A DNA stretch of 64,000 nt from the NCBI RefSeq assembly GCF_963677565.1, contig NZ_OY781981.1:1984001-2048000 (forward strand), written 5' to 3'. Positions 50,245 to 58,580 of the stretch are shown piece after piece. The notes under the pieces are model-generated. The model saw only the letters and a program-made list of their open reading frames with translations, did no database searches and had not been told where the DNA came from. Position 1 is the first letter of the stretch, and every line of letters begins with the position of its first letter. The translations under genes and the position numbers were made by a program. Source of the DNA: an uncultured Draconibacterium sp. (GTDB lineage: Bacteria; Bacteroidota; Bacteroidia; Bacteroidales; Prolixibacteraceae).

Positions 50245-51312
50245 GTGAGAAAGATATTCCTTAACATACTATTACTGATCAATATTCTTTTAGCGCTGGC
50301 TCTTGCGGTATCGTATCTTTCGGTTTATATACCACCCGATAAATATTGGATTCCTTCCTTGTTTGGAATGGCGTATCCGTTTTTGCTGGCCGGCAACCTT
50401 ATATTTCTTGTGTTTTGGATTTTATTGAAGCCGCGCTATTCATTGTTATCAATGGTATTAATTGTAATTGGCTGGGGCTTTTTTAACCGCTTTATGCAAT
50501 TAAAAGGTAAAAGCAGCGAAGAGGCCGGTATAAAAGTAGTGTCGTATAATGTGAAACATTTTGTGGCCGATACCAGTGGAACCCAGCACCAAAATGCTAC
50601 AAAGATTATCTCCTTCTTAGCAGAACAGAATGCCGATATTATTTGCTTGCAGGAAGCCCGTTTGCGAAAAAACAGCATTTTTAACCTCGCACAAACAGTA
50701 AAAGATCTGGAATCGATTAAACATTACCAGTTTGCACGATCGAGCACAACATATGGTTCGGTTACTATGACCCGTTACCCTATTGTAAACATGGGGGAAA
50801 TCCGGTTTGATAACTCCAGGAATATTACCATTTATACCGATGTTTTAATCGACGCAGATACCGTGCGTATCTTTAATATCCATTTACAATCGTATCATAT
50901 CGATCCGGGGAAATATGAGATCATCGAATCACCTGGAATAAATGAAGAAAAAGATATTGAAGAGGTAAAAGAAATGGGTGCCAAGTTTAAAGAAGCATTT
51001 CAGCTTAGAGCCGAACAGGTGCGTGAAATTCGTAAATATGTTGATGAGTCGCCGCACAACGTAATTATTTGTGGAGACTTTAACGACACGCCGGCTTCTT
51101 TTTCCTATCGGACATTAAGTTCTGGATTGAATGATGCATTTGTAAATTCGGGAAAAGGAATCGGACGAACTTATATTGGGAAGTTACCATCGTTTCGTAT
51201 CGATTATATTTTGCACGGCAATGGTTTTGAATCGTACGATTTTAAAACACTGGATTACCGCATGTCAGATCACTTACCAGTCAGTTGTAAGCTGTTAAAA
51301 AAGAATCAGTAG
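50245..51312 (+). CDS. Membrane-anchored endonuclease/exonuclease/phosphatase family protein
   Basis: 355 residues starting at a GTG (50245) with TAAGAAG just upstream, a decent ribosome site. Two to three N-terminal helices (about 5-30, 38-60, 65-85) precede an EEP domain: VVSYNVKHFV (about 97), DIICLQEARLR (about 130, catalytic Glu), VIICGDFNDTP (about 275) and RIDYILH ... DHLPVSCKL (final Asp-His). The fold acts on phosphodiesters (nucleic acid, sphingolipid or inositol phosphates); membrane anchoring is common in this phylum. Substrate unknown. Overlaps the ribF end by 7 bp. Confidence 0.85.
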   Translation: MRKIFLNILLLINILLALALAVSYLSVYIPPDKYWIPSLFGMAYPFLLAGNLIFLVFWILLKPRYSLLSMVLIVIGWGFFNRFMQLKGKSSEEAGIKVVSYNVKHFVADTSGTQHQNATKIISFLAEQNADIICLQEARLRKNSIFNLAQTVKDLESIKHYQFARSSTTYGSVTMTRYPIVNMGEIRFDNSRNITIYTDVLIDADTVRIFNIHLQSYHIDPGKYEIIESPGINEEKDIEEVKEMGAKFKEAFQLRAEQVREIRKYVDESPHNVIICGDFNDTPASFSYRTLSSGLNDAFVNSGKGIGRTYIGKLPSFRIDYILHGNGFESYDFKTLDYRMSDHLPVSCKLLKKNQ

Positions 51313-52241
51313 CTGCTCAGAATTTCCTGTGCTGCTTTTTTATCCAGTTTCAGTTGTTGTACCAAAGCATCAATTCCGTTAAATTTTTGCTCTTCACGAA
51401 TTTTGTCAACAAAAATCAGTGTAATTTCCTTTCCGTACATATCTCCCGAGAAATCGAAAATGTTTACCTCAATACTTCGGTTGTCGGCATTTTTGTTAAA
51501 AGTCGGGCGTGTGCCAATATTCAGCATACCTTTAAAATGCTTGTCGTTTATTTCAATTAAAACAGCATAAACGCCATAGCCAGGGATTATTTTGTATTTA
51601 TCAGAAGCTTCAATATTTGCCGTGGGGAAACCCAGTTTTCGGCCCAGTTGTTCTCCTTTTACAACGGTTCCGTGCAAAGTGAATTGGTATCCTAAATATT
51701 GATTCGCTCTTTTGATATCGCCTGCTTCCAAAGCCATTCTAATTTTCGTCGAACTCACTTTTTCTGCTTCAACAGATAGTGCATCCGTTTTATGAACAAT
51801 AAAATTATGCTTGTCGGCACATTTTTGCAGGTACTCGTAACCTCCTTCACGGTTTTTGCCAAAACGGTGATCGTAGCCCACAACCAAACAGCGTGTTTCC
51901 ATCTTGTCTACCAAAATATTTTTTACAAACTCAGAGTACGACAATTCCGAAAACTCCTTATTAAAAGGATAGATAACAAGGTGGTCGACACCAAATTTCT
52001 CAAACAGCTTTATTTTTTCGTTTTTAGTTGTAAGTAGTCGGAGATTGGCTTTATCGGGCGAAGTTACAATTCGCGGGTGTGGATAAAAAGTAAAAATGAC
52101 GGTTTCGCCGTTTTGCTCTTTTGCCAATTGTTTCAACTGTTCAACAACCAATTGATGCCCTTTGTGCAATCCATCAAATGTCCCGATGGTTACCACCGTA
52201 TTTTGGGCTTTAAAGTCATCAAGCGAATAATGTATTTTCAC
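51306..52241 (-). CDS. ribF: Bifunctional riboflavin kinase / FAD synthetase
   Basis: 311 residues from a GTG at 52241 (VKIHYSLDDFKAQ); the frame is open for another 76 codons upstream, but that part has no family match and contains no typical start. FAD synthetase domain (about 18-160: TIGTFDGLHKGHQLVVEQL, VIFTFYPHPR, GYDHRFGKNREG) is followed by the flavokinase domain (about 185-305: GEQLGRKLGFPTANI, GYGVYAVLI, GMLNIGTRPTF, VNIFDFSGDMYGKEITLIFVDKIREEQKF). Produces FMN and FAD. Convergent with the EEP gene. Confidence 0.93.
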   Translation of the reverse strand: MKIHYSLDDFKAQNTVVTIGTFDGLHKGHQLVVEQLKQLAKEQNGETVIFTFYPHPRIVTSPDKANLRLLTTKNEKIKLFEKFGVDHLVIYPFNKEFSELSYSEFVKNILVDKMETRCLVVGYDHRFGKNREGGYEYLQKCADKHNFIVHKTDALSVEAEKVSSTKIRMALEAGDIKRANQYLGYQFTLHGTVVKGEQLGRKLGFPTANIEASDKYKIIPGYGVYAVLIEINDKHFKGMLNIGTRPTFNKNADNRSIEVNIFDFSGDMYGKEITLIFVDKIREEQKFNGIDALVQQLKLDKKAAQEILSSY

Positions 52242-52582
52242 CGTATTTAAAGTATTTTGAGCTACAAACGTATTGAAAATTTTAAACCTTTTAAAACAGG
52301 CGGGCGCAATCAATCTAAAATATGAATATAAATAATTAGGTATTTCATTTTGATTTATGACCATATTATAAAAGCTGCTGTGGAGTTGGTCAGGTTTATA
52401 TTGTTGATATACAGATCGGAAAGCATAAAAAATGTTATTTTCTGAATTTGCTATTTTCGATGTATTCAAAAATGTTAATTTTACGGCCTTTAAACGATAC
52501 GAGTTGTTTTAATCAGCAACACTTTAGAAAAGATTGAATAGCACGTTTGAGGTGCCGGCATTTGCAAGCTTATTAAAATTAT

Positions 52583-53749
52583 ATGAGAAGCATGACATAC
52601 AGAGTTTTATTTTTTTTGGTAGCTGCCTTGATTGTATTAGGCGGGTGTAAGAAAGAAAAAGAGTTTACAATTCGTGGTAAAATTACCCACGCAGAAGACC
52701 AGAATATTGTTTTGGAGGAATTGCACACTACTTCGCTAAAAAAAATAGCTGAAACAAAGATCAATAAAAAAGGCGAGTTTGAAATTAAAGGAATGACAGG
52801 AATACCAACATTCTATCTGTTAAAACTCACGGATCAGAACTTCATTACTTTGCTTGTTGATTCGGCCGAAACAATTACGGTTGAAGCTGACGCTGCCAAT
52901 TTTCATCGCGAATATCACGTGGAAGGATCTGCAGGATCGGAACAGGTGAAATTACTTGATCAGAAATTGAAAGACACCCGTCACAAACTCGATTCGTTAA
53001 AATCATTGGATAATTTATACGCAGGAAACCCATCATACGATGATATTCGGCCAAAATGGGCGGAAGAATACGATAAAATCGTTGAGGATCAAATTGAATT
53101 CTCGACAAATTTTGTTCGCGAAAATCCTTTCTCAATGGCGAGTGTATTGGCGCTTTACCAGAAGTTTAATCCACAAGATGAATCGTACGTAGTTCGCGAC
53201 CTTCAGGTGATGAAAACAGCTGCTTCTGCATTAAATTCAATTTATCCTAAATCAGAACAGGTACAGGCACTTTATAACGATGCGCTACAGTTTGTTCGTA
53301 AACAACAGTCGGCAGAAATGCAACAGTTTATTCAGGAGCAAGGTGATAACAGTCCGGATATTTTACTGCCCGACACTGATGGAAACGAAGTTGCTTTATC
53401 ATCGTTGCGCGGCAAAGTGGTATTGTTGCAGTTTTGGGCAGCAGTCGATCGTGCCTCACGAATTCAGAATCCGGTGCTGGTTGAAGCCTACAACAAATAC
53501 AAAAGCAAAGGATTTGAAATTTACCAGGTTAGTGTTGATGTAAATCGCGCCGAATGGGTAGATGCAATAGATGTTGATCGATTGAATTGGATTAACGTTG
53601 GCGACATGGAAGGAAGTAAACTGGCTGCGGCTGTTTATAACGTACAAAGTATTCCGTTAAATTATTTGCTTGATAAAGAAGGCCGAATTGTTGCTAAAAA
53701 TCTTAAAGGCCCGGCTCTTGATAAAGCGCTGGCTCAACTTTTAGACTAG
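52583..53749 (+). CDS. TlpA/thioredoxin-like lipoprotein lacking redox cysteines
   Basis: 388 residues. Lipoprotein signal ending LIVLGGC (about residue 22). N-terminal DUF4369-type domain (about 27-130, FTIRGKITHAEDQNIVLEEL ... FITLLVDSAETITVEADA), helical middle, and a C-terminal TlpA-like domain (about 255-388: SPDILLPDTDGNEVALSSLRGKVVLLQFWAAVDRASRIQNPVLVEAY). At residues 283-292, FWAAVDRASR replaces the usual FWASWCGPCR, so the CXXC pair is gone; the cis-Pro loop IPLNYLLD remains. It cannot be a thiol oxidoreductase of the ordinary type. First gene of a run with lpxH and the KAS III homologue. Confidence 0.85.
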   Translation: MRSMTYRVLFFLVAALIVLGGCKKEKEFTIRGKITHAEDQNIVLEELHTTSLKKIAETKINKKGEFEIKGMTGIPTFYLLKLTDQNFITLLVDSAETITVEADAANFHREYHVEGSAGSEQVKLLDQKLKDTRHKLDSLKSLDNLYAGNPSYDDIRPKWAEEYDKIVEDQIEFSTNFVRENPFSMASVLALYQKFNPQDESYVVRDLQVMKTAASALNSIYPKSEQVQALYNDALQFVRKQQSAEMQQFIQEQGDNSPDILLPDTDGNEVALSSLRGKVVLLQFWAAVDRASRIQNPVLVEAYNKYKSKGFEIYQVSVDVNRAEWVDAIDVDRLNWINVGDMEGSKLAAAVYNVQSIPLNYLLDKEGRIVAKNLKGPALDKALAQLLD

Positions 53750-53764
53750 ATTAAAAACGGAAAA

Positions 53765-54526
53765 TTGACAGAAAAACGGAAAATATATTTTGTTTCGGAT
53801 GTACACCTTGGAGCACCGGCCCTGAAAAATAACCGGGAACGCGAACTGTTGTTTGCCTCCTGGCTCGACGATATTAGGGAAGATGTAGCCGAGTTGTATT
53901 TAATGGGCGATATTTTCGATTTCTGGTATGAATATAAAAAAGTTGTTCCGCGCGGTTTTACCCGAATTTTGGGACGACTGGCAGATCTTACAGATAAAGG
54001 CATTCCAGTGCATTTTTTTACCGGTAACCACGATATGTGGGTGTACGACTACCTGGCGGAAGAAACCGGTGTGGTTGTGCATCACGATTATATCATTCGC
54101 GAAATAGAAGGGAAAACATTTTTTCTTGCTCATGGCGACGGACTGGATGCTTCCGATAAAGGATACATCTTTCTGAAAAAGATATTTACAAACACTACCA
54201 TGCGGTGGTTTTTTTCCCGTTTGCATCCGAATTTTGCATTTAATATTGCGCACAAATGGTCTGCTTCCAGTAGGTTATCAAATTCGGATTATGACGAAGA
54301 TTTTATGGCAAATAAAGATGGAATGTATAAATTTGCCGCGGATTTTTTAAAAACAAATCCGATAGATTATTTTATAATGGGCCATCGGCATCAGCTGATA
54401 AATGAGAAAATGGACGGGAAAGCCCGTTTCATTTTATTGGGCGATTGGATTAAATCGTTTTCTTATGGCGTTTTCGATGGCGAAAAATTTGAATTAAAGA
54501 CATATAAGGATAAAGCGACAGCTTAG
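53765..54526 (+). CDS. lpxH: UDP-2,3-diacylglucosamine diphosphatase family phosphoesterase
   Basis: 253 residues from a TTG at 53765, 15 bp after the previous stop; no ATG lies early enough to keep the first motif. Calcineurin-type metallophosphoesterase: FVSDVHLGAP (about 9-18), LMGDIFDFWYE, FTGNHDMW, LAHGDGLD, and MGHRHQ with the last His ligands. This is the LpxH pattern. It hydrolyses UDP-2,3-diacylglucosamine to lipid X, the fourth step of lipid A synthesis, at the inner membrane. Followed 10 bp on by a KAS III homologue. Confidence 0.88.
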   Translation: MTEKRKIYFVSDVHLGAPALKNNRERELLFASWLDDIREDVAELYLMGDIFDFWYEYKKVVPRGFTRILGRLADLTDKGIPVHFFTGNHDMWVYDYLAEETGVVVHHDYIIREIEGKTFFLAHGDGLDASDKGYIFLKKIFTNTTMRWFFSRLHPNFAFNIAHKWSASSRLSNSDYDEDFMANKDGMYKFAADFLKTNPIDYFIMGHRHQLINEKMDGKARFILLGDWIKSFSYGVFDGEKFELKTYKDKATA

Positions 54527-54536
54527 AAGAAGGATT

Positions 54537-55619
54537 ATGGCAAAGCAAACTTACACAAGAATTATTGGTACAGGAAGTTGTATTCCTACTGAAATAATTA
54601 AGAATACACATTTCTTGAATAATGAATTTTACACCCCGTCGAAGAAAAAGATTGAGGATAAAAGTAATGAGGAGATTATTCAGAAGTTAAAGGAAATTAC
54701 CAATATTGAAGAGCGCCGCTACATGGAAAGCAATTTGGTAACATCGGATATTGCCGCGTTGGCATTAGAAGATGCCTGTAAAACGGCTGAAGTTTCTATG
54801 GAAAGCCTTGATTTTATAATTGTGTGCCATAATTTTGGCGATATCATTGATGGAAATATTAGAACGGATGTGTTGCCAAGCTTGGCCAACAAGGTTAAAA
54901 TGAAGCTGAAAATTAAAAATCCGGCTTGTTTTTGTCATGATGTTATATCGGGCTGCCCGGGATGGACACAAGGAATGATCACTGCAGATGCCTACATTAA
55001 AAGTGGTTTGGCTAAACGCGGTGTTGTTGTTGGAGCAGATGCGTTATCGCGTATTTCTGATCCGCACGACCGCGATTCGATGATTTATGCTGATGGAGCA
55101 GGAGCAACAGTTGTTGAAGCTGTTGACAGTGAAGAGCCTATCGGAATCTTGTCACATTCAAGTCGCTCTGATTCAATTAAATATGCGAATCTCCTGGTTC
55201 TTGGAGAATCAAGTAACCCCGATTTCGAAAGCGATGAATTGTTTGTAAAAATGGATGGTCGTAAATTATACGTTTACGCTATTACAACCGTGCCGGGAGT
55301 TGTAAAAGACAGCATTGAAAAGGCAGGTCTGGATCTGGCAGACATTAAAAAGATATTCATTCATCAGGCTAACGAAAAAATGGACGAGGCAATTCTTGCC
55401 GGCGTCTTAAAATTGTATGGAAAAAAAGACGTGCCCGAAGGAATTATGCCAATGAGTATTAATAAGCTTGGTAACTCGTCAACAGCTACAGTACCAACTC
55501 TGGTTGATTTGGTGATTAAAGGGAAAATGGATGGACACGAAGTGAATGAAGGCGACTACACTATTTTCTGTTCGGTGGGTGCCGGAATGAACATCAATTC
55601 CATTGTTTATAAGTGGTAA
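54537..55619 (+). CDS. 3-oxoacyl-ACP synthase III family protein
   Basis: 360 residues, thiolase fold. Cys at about 139 in VISGCPGWTQGM, His at about 274 in IFIHQANEKM and Asn in the NKLGNSSTATVPTL loop (about 311) form the KAS III catalytic triad arrangement. The sequence around the nucleophile (SGCPGW instead of the common ACSGF) and an N-terminal extension set it apart from the main FabH, so it may condense a specialised acyl starter. It is encoded directly after lpxH, hence possibly lipid-related. Followed by a terminator. Confidence 0.88.
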   Translation: MAKQTYTRIIGTGSCIPTEIIKNTHFLNNEFYTPSKKKIEDKSNEEIIQKLKEITNIEERRYMESNLVTSDIAALALEDACKTAEVSMESLDFIIVCHNFGDIIDGNIRTDVLPSLANKVKMKLKIKNPACFCHDVISGCPGWTQGMITADAYIKSGLAKRGVVVGADALSRISDPHDRDSMIYADGAGATVVEAVDSEEPIGILSHSSRSDSIKYANLLVLGESSNPDFESDELFVKMDGRKLYVYAITTVPGVVKDSIEKAGLDLADIKKIFIHQANEKMDEAILAGVLKLYGKKDVPEGIMPMSINKLGNSSTATVPTLVDLVIKGKMDGHEVNEGDYTIFCSVGAGMNINSIVYKW

Positions 55620-55640
55620 ACTATTGAAGCAAAGATATTG

Positions 55641-55675
55641 AAAACCGGTCCGTTGTTTTACGAATCGGTTTTTTT
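55641..55675. terminator. Terminator between convergent genes
   Basis: AAAACCG...CGGTTTTTTT with a 5- to 6-bp stem and T-run on the plus strand; the A-run on the other side may serve the ung gene. Confidence 0.65.
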
Positions 55676-55685
55676 GTGCCTTGTT

Positions 55686-56348
55686 TTACCAGTTTATTGG
55701 TTCCAATCCTTTTGAGACTAAAAATTCGTTGGTACGACTAAAATGTTTATTCCCAAAAAATCCGCGACTTGCAGAAAGTGGTGATGGATGCACTGATGTT
55801 AACACAAAATGTTTTTCCTGATCGATAAACTTACTTTTGCTAATGGCATAATTTCCCCACAGCAGGAAAACCACATTTTCTTTCTCGGCATTTATTTTTT
55901 CAATTACTGCATCGGTAAATTGTTCCCATCCCTTTTTTTGGTGCGAACCCGCCTGGTGTGCACGCACTGTAAGTGTTGCATTAATAAGAAGAACTCCCTG
56001 TTGTGCCCAGCTTGTTAGGTCGCCACTTGTTGGAATTGGTTTGCCCACATCGCTGTTTAGCTCTTTAAAAATGTTCCGTAAACTTGGAGGAAATGGAATA
56101 CCGTCGTTCACCGAAAAACAAAGTCCGTGGGCTTGTCCCGGGCCATGATACGGATCCTGGCCAATGATAACAACCTTTAGCTTATCGAAAGGACACTGAT
56201 CAAAAGCATTAAAAATAAGTTTGCCTGGAGGATAAATTCGTTGTGTTTTATATTCGTTTCGAACAAACGCACTCAACTCCGTAAAATAATCTTTCTCAAA
56301 CTCTTCGTTTAGCTGCTCTTTCCAGCCTTCTTCAATTTTAACCTCCAT
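55686..56348 (-). CDS. ung: Uracil-DNA glycosylase
   Basis: 220 residues, family 1 UDG. Removes uracil from DNA in base-excision repair. Catalytic water-activating motif GQDPYHGPGQAHGLCFSV (about 63-80), the uracil pocket Asn in LLINATLTVR (about 119-128), and the HPSPLSASRGFFGNKHF DNA-intercalation loop (about 186-202) are all intact. Single gene. Confidence 0.96.
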   Translation of the reverse strand: MEVKIEEGWKEQLNEEFEKDYFTELSAFVRNEYKTQRIYPPGKLIFNAFDQCPFDKLKVVIIGQDPYHGPGQAHGLCFSVNDGIPFPPSLRNIFKELNSDVGKPIPTSGDLTSWAQQGVLLINATLTVRAHQAGSHQKKGWEQFTDAVIEKINAEKENVVFLLWGNYAISKSKFIDQEKHFVLTSVHPSPLSASRGFFGNKHFSRTNEFLVSKGLEPINW

Positions 56349-56457
56349 AAAATTCGTGTAAATTTCTCCTAAAAATAGAAAAATTAAGTGCCCCGAAAAT
56401 TGAATAAACTATTTTTTCTCATCAGGCCTTGGGCTTGTTTGCATTTTTGTATTTTTA

Positions 56458-56619
56458 AGGGTTTGTTTAAACTTTATCTTTTAGAAATATTATGAAGGAA
56501 TTTTTACTTAGACAACGCAAAATTGACGCGAATAGCCGTCGCTATTTAAGAAGATTTTGCGGTAGGATAAGTGAAAAGGACGAATAATAGAATGAATGGA
56601 TAAAATTTAAACAGACCCT
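56458..56619. mobile_element. MITE-like inverted-repeat element
   Basis: 162 bp with 21-bp terminal inverted repeats matching at 19 positions (AGGGTTTGTTTAAACTTTATC at 56458 and GATAAAATTTAAACAGACCCT at 56599). If the ends are GGGT.../...ACCC, the flanks give a TAA target duplication (56456-56458 and 56619-56621), as for some IS5-group elements. Inside is a 31-codon frame (56492-56587, MKEFLLRQRKIDANSRRYLRR...) whose reality is doubtful. No transposase. Confidence 0.6.
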
Positions 56620-56639
56620 AAGATTCAAACAAAATTAAA

Positions 56640-57992
56640 ATGGAAATTATTTATCTGGTTGCAGGAGTGGTAGTTGGCGGAATTGTAGCATTCCTTTTTC
56701 TGAAATTGAAGGCGCAAAGTGGGCAGGCCGATGCCGGTAAACTGCTTTTTGAAAAAGAAAGTGAGTTTTTGGCACAAAAAGCGGAAATTGAAAAACAGGG
56801 ACTGATATGGCAGGAACGCTACAATGCTTTAAAAACCGAAGCCGACGAATGGAAAGCCGAGTTGCAGGCATACAGAGAAGAAAACAAAGCGTTGAATGTG
56901 CGGTTGGAGAATGCCAAAGTACAGTTTAAGAACCAGGAAGAAAAGTTAGGCGAGCAGAAAAAAGAACTGGTAGAAATACAAAAGAAACTTACGACTGAGT
57001 TTGAAAATGTTGCCAATAAAATTCTGGAGAAAAACAGCGAGAAATTTACCGCTGCCAATCAGAAAAATATTGGAGAGGTTTTAAATCCGTTGAAAGAAAA
57101 GATTCAGCTTTTTGAGAAAAAGGTTGATGATACTTACAAACAAGGTTTAAAAGATCAGACTGATCTGAAAGCTGAATTAAAAAAATTGTACGACCTGAAT
57201 AACAAAATTAGCGAGGAAGCCAATAACCTGACCAAAGCACTAAAAGGTGATGTGAAAAAGCAAGGTAACTGGGGCGAAGTCGTTTTGGAACGTATCCTCG
57301 AGCGATCTGGATTAAACGAAGGAGAACAGGGTTATCAAAAACAATTCAGTGATACCACTGAGGACGGCAAACGTATACAGCCTGATATTGTTATCAACTT
57401 GCCTGATAGCAAGCATATTATTGTCGACTCGAAAGTTTCGATGATTGCGTATGAGCGAGCTGTGAATTCAGAAACTGAAGAAGAACGAAGCAAGTTTGTA
57501 AAAGAGCATCTTTTGAGTTTGAGAACACATATTAAGGGATTGAGCGAGAAACATTATCAAACAGCAAGCAAGCTGAATTCGCCCGATTTTGTGCTGTTGT
57601 TTATTCCTATTGAAGCTTCATTTAGTGTCGCTATACAGGAAGATCAGGAATTGTTCTCGTTTGCGTGGGATCAGAAAGTAGTGATCGTTAGTCCATCGAC
57701 TTTACTGGCAACTTTGCGCACCATTTCATCCATTTGGCAACAGGAAAATCAAACCCGAAATGCCATTGAAATTGCGCGTCAGGGCGGTGCTCTTTACGAT
57801 AAATTTGTTGGTTTTATTGCCGATATGGAAACGATAGGGAAGAATCTGGATACTACACGTAAAACTTATGATTCGGCTGTAAATAAATTGCATACAGGTT
57901 CGGGCAATCTAGTGCGTCGAGTAGAAAATATTAAAAAGTTGGGAGCAAAAGCATCGAAAGAGTTACCCGGAAAATATATTGAAGAAGAGTAA
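56640..57992 (+). CDS. rmuC: DNA recombination protein RmuC
   Basis: 450 residues. N-terminal membrane helix (about 3-22, IIYLVAGVVVGGIVAFLFLKL), long coiled coil (about 30-200, Glu/Lys/Gln-rich), then the RmuC nuclease-like domain (about 210-390: GNWGEVVLERILERSGLNEGEQGYQKQF, RIQPDIVINLPDSKHIIVDSKVSMIAYE, FVLLFIPIEASFSVAI, VVIVSPSTLLATLRTI). It restrains inversions at short inverted repeats, perhaps by cleaving unusual DNA; the mechanism is not settled. The start lies 20 bp after the inverted-repeat element, which may therefore carry or affect its promoter. Confidence 0.93.
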   Translation: MEIIYLVAGVVVGGIVAFLFLKLKAQSGQADAGKLLFEKESEFLAQKAEIEKQGLIWQERYNALKTEADEWKAELQAYREENKALNVRLENAKVQFKNQEEKLGEQKKELVEIQKKLTTEFENVANKILEKNSEKFTAANQKNIGEVLNPLKEKIQLFEKKVDDTYKQGLKDQTDLKAELKKLYDLNNKISEEANNLTKALKGDVKKQGNWGEVVLERILERSGLNEGEQGYQKQFSDTTEDGKRIQPDIVINLPDSKHIIVDSKVSMIAYERAVNSETEEERSKFVKEHLLSLRTHIKGLSEKHYQTASKLNSPDFVLLFIPIEASFSVAIQEDQELFSFAWDQKVVIVSPSTLLATLRTISSIWQQENQTRNAIEIARQGGALYDKFVGFIADMETIGKNLDTTRKTYDSAVNKLHTGSGNLVRRVENIKKLGAKASKELPGKYIEEE

Positions 57993-58051
57993 TTGTGAAT
58001 CGTAAAACGAATAGAGGTATATAATTGTCGGTTAGATAAATGATCGAGCAA

Positions 58052-58088
58052 AGAAAAGCCGGATACAAAATTGTCCGGCTTTTCTTTT
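58052..58088. terminator. Bidirectional terminator
   Basis: AGAAAAGCCGGA-TACAAAATTG-TCCGGCTTTTCTT, 11- to 12-bp stem, T-run on both strands. It separates rmuC from the convergent T9SS gene. Confidence 0.85.
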
Positions 58089-58092
58089 CAAT

Positions 58093-58572
58093 CTATCGCT
58101 TTATAATTTTAAAGGTCTGAATAGGATGGAAGTTGTCATTAAAAAGTTTTAAGAGATAAGTGCCTCCCGGATATTCTGTCATATTTATTTGGGTGTCAGT
58201 GTTATTGGTAACACTTTCTTTTAGCTTTTTTCCGGCAAGATCAAAAAGTTGAATATGAGCATTCCAATTGTTTTCATCAAAATGTACAATAACAAAATCG
58301 GAAGTTGGGTTGGGATAAACCTTTACTTCAAAATCAGCAATTGTAATGTCGTCGAGTGCTGTAATTACCAGTTTCGACTGATGAAACCCCTGAGTGAGAA
58401 CCAATGAACCAGACTCTGCCGTTTCTATAACTGTTTCTCCTAAAGTCCAGCTCAGCTGTATCCCGTTGGTTTCGTAGACTGTTCCGGCTGTCGATACAAT
58501 TTCTTGCGCATTTAGAGTCGGCAAAAAAGTACCGTTGACAACAATTATTAATAATAGTATTATTTTTTTCAT
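58093..58572 (-). CDS. T9SS type A sorting-domain protein, small
   Basis: 159 residues. Signal peptide (about 1-22, ending LNAQ), a short beta domain (EIVSTAGTVYETNGIQLSWTLGETVIETAESGSLVLTQGFHQSKL), and a type IX sorting C-terminal domain from about residue 80 (VKVYPNPTSDFVIVHF ... GGTYLLKLF ... FKIIKR). The N-terminal pattern with SWTLGE and LTQGFHQ is frequent in small T9SS cargos of this phylum; function unknown. Lies 8 bp downstream of the large secreted protein gene, so both are probably co-secreted partners. Confidence 0.88.
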   Translation of the reverse strand: MKKIILLLIIVVNGTFLPTLNAQEIVSTAGTVYETNGIQLSWTLGETVIETAESGSLVLTQGFHQSKLVITALDDITIADFEVKVYPNPTSDFVIVHFDENNWNAHIQLFDLAGKKLKESVTNNTDTQINMTEYPGGTYLLKLFNDNFHPIQTFKIIKR

Positions 58573-58580
58573 GTTTGTGA

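Noticed and set aside
48220..52241. Riboflavin operon or FMN riboswitch around ribD/ribF
   Set aside because: The genes are separated by others on the opposite strand, and I see no FMN-element sequence upstream of either.
51306..52469. Longer RibF form starting at 52469
   Set aside because: The extra 76 residues have no family match, and the conserved start VKIHYSLDDF follows a GTG at 52241.
56492..56587. 31-codon frame MKEFLLRQRK... as a small protein gene
   Set aside because: It lies entirely inside a MITE-like element and has no supporting signal; kept only as a note in that entry.
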